From: Acidimicrobiia bacterium
GTDB lineage: Bacteria; Actinomycetota; Acidimicrobiia; Spongiisociales; UBA11373
DNA length: 64,000 nucleotides
Reading direction: 5' to 3'
Assembly: GCA_030584185.1 (NCBI GenBank)
Contig: CP129495.1
Coordinates: 1,013,608 to 1,077,607, forward strand
Shown: piece by piece, positions 60,401 to 64,000 of the stretch
How the letters are laid out: every line of letters begins with the position of its first letter
Position numbering within the stretch: position 1 is the first letter of the stretch
Position numbers and translations under genes: made by a program
The notes under the pieces: model-generated
Told to the model about the DNA's origin: nothing
Databases searched by the model: none
Seen by the model: the letters and a program-made list of their open reading frames with translations, nothing else

Positions 60401-61998
60401 AGCGGGAGCAGCCGGTCGAGCAGCGGGTCGAGGCGGACACCGTCGGGGAGGCTGCCGTAGACGGCGCCCGGGTCGGCGAGACGCGCCCTCAAGAAGATGT
60501 CGGCCACCGGATGCGGGGCATGACGCAGCAGCAGCGAGGCCTGCAGGACGAGGGCAGCCTCTTCGACGAACCGGCGCGCCGAGCCCTCCTCGACCGACCC
60601 GATTCGCGACCGAAGCCCTGCCAGCGCGTCGTCGAAGCGGGGGTCCGCCCCACCCGCCAGGGCCAGCTCCTCGAAGAAGGCGTCGACCGCTTCGCTGCGC
60701 CCGGATGCTCGCAGCACATCCAGTGAGATGACGTTGCCCGACCCCTCCCAGATCGAGTTGAGCGGGCTCTGGCGAAACAGGCGGGGAAGCCCCGACTCCT
60801 CCACGTACCCGGAGCCGCCCAGGCACTCCAGCGCCTCTGCGGCGTGGCCGGGGCTGCGCTTGGTGAGCCAGTACTTGACGATCGGCGTGGCCATGCGGGC
60901 GAACTCGGTCTCACCCCGGTCGTAGGCGCCGGCGAGGCGCATCACCGTGGCGGTGGCGGCCTCCGACTCCAGGGCCAGATCGGCGAGCACGCTGCGCATC
61001 AGGGGCAGTTCGGCGAGAGGCTTTCCCCAGGCGGCGCGATGCGAGGCGTGATGTGCGGCCTCGACGACGCCATGTCGCATCTGGGCGGCGGCGCCCAGGG
61101 CGCAGTCGAGCCGGGTTCGATTGACCATCTCGATGATGGTGGCCACGCCGCGGCCCTCGTCGCCGACCCGGTAGGCGAGCGCACCTTCGTACTCGACCTC
61201 CGAAGAGGCGTTGGAGCGGTCCCCCATCTTGTCCTTGAGGCGCATGATCAGCATCCCGTTGCGGGTGCCATCGGGGCGCCAGCGAGGGAGCAGGAAGCAG
61301 GTGAGGCCTCCGGGCGCCTGGGCGAGCACCAGGAACACATCCGACATCGGGGCGGAGCAGAACCACTTGTGCCCGGTGAGGAGGTACTCGTCGCCCGAGG
61401 TCGGTCGGGCGATCGTCGTGTTGGCTCGCACATCGGAGCCGCCTTGCTTCTCGGTCATGGCCATGCCTGCGGTGAGGCCCGTCTTCTCGAACCAGGGGAC
61501 GTTGCGACCGTCGTACCGGCGACGAACCAGGGCCGGCTCCCACAGGGCCGTCAGGTCGGGTGCGGACCGCAGGGCCGGTATCACCGAGTAGGACATCGAC
61601 AGCGGGCACATGTGGCCGTAGTCGACCGGGCTCCAGACGATGGTCTTGGCGCAGCGCACCACGTGGGCGCCTGACCGATCGTCGGCCCACGCCGCGCCAT
61701 GGAGGCCGCGCGACACGGCGGCATCCATCAGGTGGTGATAGGCGGGGTGGTACTCGACGGAGTCGATTCGACTCCCGAAGCGATCATGGGTGTGGAGCAC
61801 GGGACGGTTGGCCTCCGCCAGCCGGCCCCACTCCCTGGCCTGCTCCGACCACACGAACCGACCCGCCTCCGACAGCTCGTCATCCGCCCAGGAGGCGCCC
61901 TCGCGGGCCACGGCCTCGACAAGCGGGTGGTCGCTCCGATACCCGTCGAACCCGTGCAGTGGGGGCGGCTGGTTGAGGACCTCATGTGTGGAGGACAT
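60397..61998 (-). CDS. aidB: AidB-type acyl-CoA dehydrogenase
   Basis: 533 residues, longer than classical acyl-CoA dehydrogenases. The N terminus resembles E. coli AidB (VLNQPPPLHGFDGYRSD; LVEAVAREGASW), as do GMAMTEKQGGSDVRANTT, LTGHKWFCSAP and LKDKMGDRSNASSEVE in the flavin core and LPRLFRQSPLNSIWEGSGNV near 410. AidB binds DNA and protects against alkylation; other family members may be true dehydrogenases of branched acyl-CoA, so the physiological role is open. Confidence 0.88.
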   Translation of the reverse strand: MSSTHEVLNQPPPLHGFDGYRSDHPLVEAVAREGASWADDELSEAGRFVWSEQAREWGRLAEANRPVLHTHDRFGSRIDSVEYHPAYHHLMDAAVSRGLHGAAWADDRSGAHVVRCAKTIVWSPVDYGHMCPLSMSYSVIPALRSAPDLTALWEPALVRRRYDGRNVPWFEKTGLTAGMAMTEKQGGSDVRANTTIARPTSGDEYLLTGHKWFCSAPMSDVFLVLAQAPGGLTCFLLPRWRPDGTRNGMLIMRLKDKMGDRSNASSEVEYEGALAYRVGDEGRGVATIIEMVNRTRLDCALGAAAQMRHGVVEAAHHASHRAAWGKPLAELPLMRSVLADLALESEAATATVMRLAGAYDRGETEFARMATPIVKYWLTKRSPGHAAEALECLGGSGYVEESGLPRLFRQSPLNSIWEGSGNVISLDVLRASGRSEAVDAFFEELALAGGADPRFDDALAGLRSRIGSVEEGSARRFVEEAALVLQASLLLRHAPHPVADIFLRARLADPGAVYGSLPDGVRLDPLLDRLLPL

Positions 61999-62004
61999 AG
62001 GCGA

Positions 62005-62721
62005 TCACACCTTTCGGGAGCGCTCCAGGATCGGATCGAAGTAGCGGGCGAGCTCGGACTCCAGCTGCTCCAGCGACTCGATCACGAACAGGTCGCGAGG
62101 CTGCTCGTGGGTGACATCTTCCTGACCGATCAGGTTCTCGATGGTGAAGTCGCGATAGTTCATCCTTCCCGCGGCTGCGTTGTCGAACTCGTCGCCTCCC
62201 GGGAGCAGTCCGGCGCCGAACACCTTGAGCCCGCCTTCCTCCCGCTTCATGCCGAACTCGGTCGAGTACCACGCCAGCCGCTTCACGTTCTCCTTCTCCT
62301 CGTCCGAGGCAGCCGACAGAAAGGCGGAGGCGAACCTCTCCTGGATGCGAACGTACTGCGGAAGCATGAAGAAGGGCAGGTGCCCGAAGGCGTCGTGGAA
62401 CATGTCGGGCTCGAGGGTTCGACCGAGTGCGTCCCGAGACCGGATGTGGTGGGTCATGAGGAACTCCCGGCGATCCAGGTGGCGATACCACTCGTCGGCG
62501 TCGGCGGTCCGGGCACCGGTACGCACCACCCTCCAGCCGGTTGCCGAGGAGACCCTGGAGTCGAGGTGGTGAAGTGGCGGCACGAAGTCGGACGGCAGGG
62601 CCAGCAGTTCGAACCCCTGGAGATACTCCGAACAGGCGTGCTCCCGCACCCGTGGTTCCTGGCGCCGGTACATCTCGGCCCAGGTCTCGTTCTGCTCGGT
62701 TGTGAAGACGATGTCGGCCAT
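62005..62721 (-). CDS. phhA: Phenylalanine 4-hydroxylase
   Basis: 238 residues, catalytic domain only, as in bacterial monomeric enzymes. Non-haem iron ligands: His109 and His114 in DMFHDAFGHLPFF and Glu155 in WYSTEFGM. It needs tetrahydropterin and O2 and converts Phe to Tyr. It precedes aidB by 6 nt on the same strand, so the two are co-transcribed. No pterin carbinolamine dehydratase gene is adjacent. Confidence 0.92.
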   Translation of the reverse strand: MADIVFTTEQNETWAEMYRRQEPRVREHACSEYLQGFELLALPSDFVPPLHHLDSRVSSATGWRVVRTGARTADADEWYRHLDRREFLMTHHIRSRDALGRTLEPDMFHDAFGHLPFFMLPQYVRIQERFASAFLSAASDEEKENVKRLAWYSTEFGMKREEGGLKVFGAGLLPGGDEFDNAAAGRMNYRDFTIENLIGQEDVTHEQPRDLFVIESLEQLESELARYFDPILERSRKV

Positions 62722-62788
62722 CGCAGGTCGAAATCCATGTGAGGCGTCAGGGGAATCTACCCATCAGCGGTCGAAGATCCTGCAGGGC

Positions 62789-63787
62789 TCAGTCGGTGAC
62801 CACCTGGTCCAGTGGACGGCGCATCTCGTAGGCGGTGGAGATGATCTCGTATCCAAGCCCGGTGTACAGGCCGAAGGCACCGGTCGGGTTGTCGGTGTGC
62901 ACACCGAGGGAGACCTCGTCCATGCCCATGTCGGCGAACATCTGCATGCTCTCCACGATCAGCGCTCGGGCGACACCGCGGCCGCGCCACTCGCGCTGCA
63001 CCGAGATGCTCTCCGTGTAGCCGCGACGCCTGCCGAAGAGGGCGTTCTCCTCCTCGTTGACGTAATTGAGGACCTGGCCGGCGATGGCATCCCCGTCGAA
63101 AGCCACCTTCCACAACCCGGGGTCGGCGAGCGGCCATTCGAGCCAGCGCCGATACGACTCCTCGGTGGGGTCGGAATGACCGACGTGATCCCGGAACGCC
63201 CTGTCGTCGGCCTCCCAGACGGCGCGCATCGAACCGACCGGTCCGATCTCCAGTCCGGCAGGCAGCCGGGCCTCGGGGATCGGCTCGTGCAAGGAGCGGG
63301 TCATCTCGACGTAGGTCTGGGTACGGCGATACCCCCGGCCTTCGAGCAAGGCGAGCCGTTCGGCCTCACCTTCATCGACGTAGACGGTGAGGTGCTGCGG
63401 CCGATCGTGCGGTCGTTCGACGGAGACCTCGGTGAGGCGGTGCTCGCCCCAGTCGCAGAGCGCAGCCAGGACACCGAGTGCCCTTCCCTCCGGCCGAAGG
63501 AACTCGGCATGCAGCAGGATGCGATCCCCGGTGGCCGACTCCACCCACCAGGTGACCCGTGCGTAGCCGACGATCTCGCCACCGAGTTCCACGACGATCA
63601 GGTCGGTGTCGGGGTCACAGTTGTCCAGGTGCCTGTAGGAGCTGGTGAAGGCTTCGAGCGTCTCCAGGACGAGGATGCCGTCCGCCTGATGGGAGGCGTT
63701 GTAGGCGGCGAGCATTCCGGCCAGGTCGGCGTCACCCCGATACCGCCGGAACTCGACGGCGGAGATCGGCTCCGGCAGCTCGGCCAT
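62789..63787 (-). CDS. Double-GNAT acetyltransferase (mycothiol-synthase-like layout)
   Basis: 332 residues, two GNAT domains. The N-terminal one is degenerate (DTDLIVVELGGEIVGYARVTWW without a clear acetyl-CoA loop). The C-terminal one has GYTESISVQREWRGRGVARALI (the Q/RxxGxG/A loop) followed by SLGVHTDNPTGAFGLYTGLGYE. This is the arrangement of mycothiol synthase MshD, but the sequence is not close enough by eye to assign it. ATG 63785-63787 lies 2 nt after the stop of the upstream phosphatase gene. Confidence 0.8.
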   Translation of the reverse strand: MAELPEPISAVEFRRYRGDADLAGMLAAYNASHQADGILVLETLEAFTSSYRHLDNCDPDTDLIVVELGGEIVGYARVTWWVESATGDRILLHAEFLRPEGRALGVLAALCDWGEHRLTEVSVERPHDRPQHLTVYVDEGEAERLALLEGRGYRRTQTYVEMTRSLHEPIPEARLPAGLEIGPVGSMRAVWEADDRAFRDHVGHSDPTEESYRRWLEWPLADPGLWKVAFDGDAIAGQVLNYVNEEENALFGRRRGYTESISVQREWRGRGVARALIVESMQMFADMGMDEVSLGVHTDNPTGAFGLYTGLGYEIISTAYEMRRPLDQVVTD

Positions 63788-63789
63788 GA

Positions 63790-64000
63790 TCAGGTGCTCT
63801 CCGCCACTGCGGACAGCACCGCCTGATGCATCGCACCGTTGGTCGCCAGCAGTCCGCGATTCCGGGTGAGCATCGCTCCGGTGGTCAGGTCGAGGGGTGC
63901 CCCGTCCAGATCGGTGACCGTTCCGCCAGCTCCGGTGAGCACGGCGATGCCCGCTGCGTGGTCCCACAGCCGCTCCCGCCATTCCGGGTTGTTGCGGGGA
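63790..64000 (-). CDS. Inositol monophosphatase family protein, C-terminal part (partial)
   Basis: The last 69 codons, running off the right edge. The family motif LWDHAAGIAVLTGAGGTVTDLDG (W-D-x-A-x-G, with Asp as metal ligand) is intact, followed by PLDLTTG and LLATNGAMH. Members include SuhB, histidinol-phosphatase and 3'(2'),5'-bisphosphate nucleotidase; the fragment cannot tell which. Confidence 0.85.
   Translation of the reverse strand, partial: PRNNPEWRERLWDHAAGIAVLTGAGGTVTDLDGAPLDLTTGAMLTRNRGLLATNGAMHQAVLSAVAEST

Overview
The window is high-GC, densely coded DNA from an actinobacterium. The caa3-type oxidase operon with ctaF and ctaG, a CRP/GlxR-like dyad, abundant GTG starts and a recurring TANNNT box 6-9 nt before start codons (leaderless mRNAs) would fit an Acidimicrobiia-like lineage, but that placement is inference. 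Most genes are ordinary chromosomal housekeeping or catabolic genes. The unusual part is an accessory island at about 8.8-19.8 kb.

Layout. 0-5.8 kb: C-terminal end of a membrane protein, small DUF2892-like protein, msrA, an NTF2-like protein, an ArsR/MFS pair divergent from a macro-domain gene, a MOSC protein and a glycerophosphodiesterase. 5.8-22 kb: histidine utilisation genes hutI and hutU (5.8-8.7 kb) and hutH and hutG (19.5-22 kb), all on the minus strand. They read as one ancestral order hutG-hutH-hutU-hutI, now split by about 10.8 kb of inserted DNA. The insert holds a lipoprotein, a decayed GNAT copy next to an intact one, a DUF2007 gene, two broken IS3-family elements, two copies of a 492-bp repeat carrying an IS end plus the 3' end of hutH, a three-gene MacB-like ABC exporter, and two cassettes that each pair a small secreted protein with a lipoprotein. 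A third, beheaded lipoprotein lies at the head of the exporter operon. This exporter/secreted peptide/lipoprotein set is the best candidate for an undescribed system, possibly bacteriocin-like.

22-36.5 kb: arfB ribosome rescue, SulP transporter, tldE/tldD, a GCS2-type carboxylate-amine ligase, an SH3-domain membrane protein cut by an in-frame amber codon, a methyltransferase without a standard start, a nitroreductase, a two-gene XdhC, a DUF4015 glycoside-hydrolase-like protein, an MBL-fold hydrolase, and a lone cNMP-binding protein beside a TrkA-N channel. 36.7-44 kb: mobA, tryptophanase, LOG-family protein, HerA-like ATPase, a tandem pair of small paralogues, a CBS protein and an RpoD-family sigma factor with a CRP-like dyad in its leader. 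44-56 kb: YyaL-like thioredoxin-domain protein, LCP cell-wall ligase, and the cytochrome c oxidase operon (SCO-like lipoprotein, coxB, ctaD, ctaE, ctaF, ctaG, small lipoprotein). 55.8-64 kb: 2-hydroxyacid dehydrogenase, a selenocysteine tRNA, ABC exporter, hflX, an aidB-type acyl-CoA dehydrogenase, phenylalanine 4-hydroxylase, a double-GNAT protein and the 3' end of an inositol-monophosphatase-family gene.

Functionally the window combines aerobic respiration with amino-acid catabolism (histidine, tryptophan, phenylalanine). selC implies that the cell makes selenoproteins, although none is evident here. mobA and xdhC point to molybdenum-cofactor enzymes encoded elsewhere. I saw no CRISPR array, rRNA or complete prophage.
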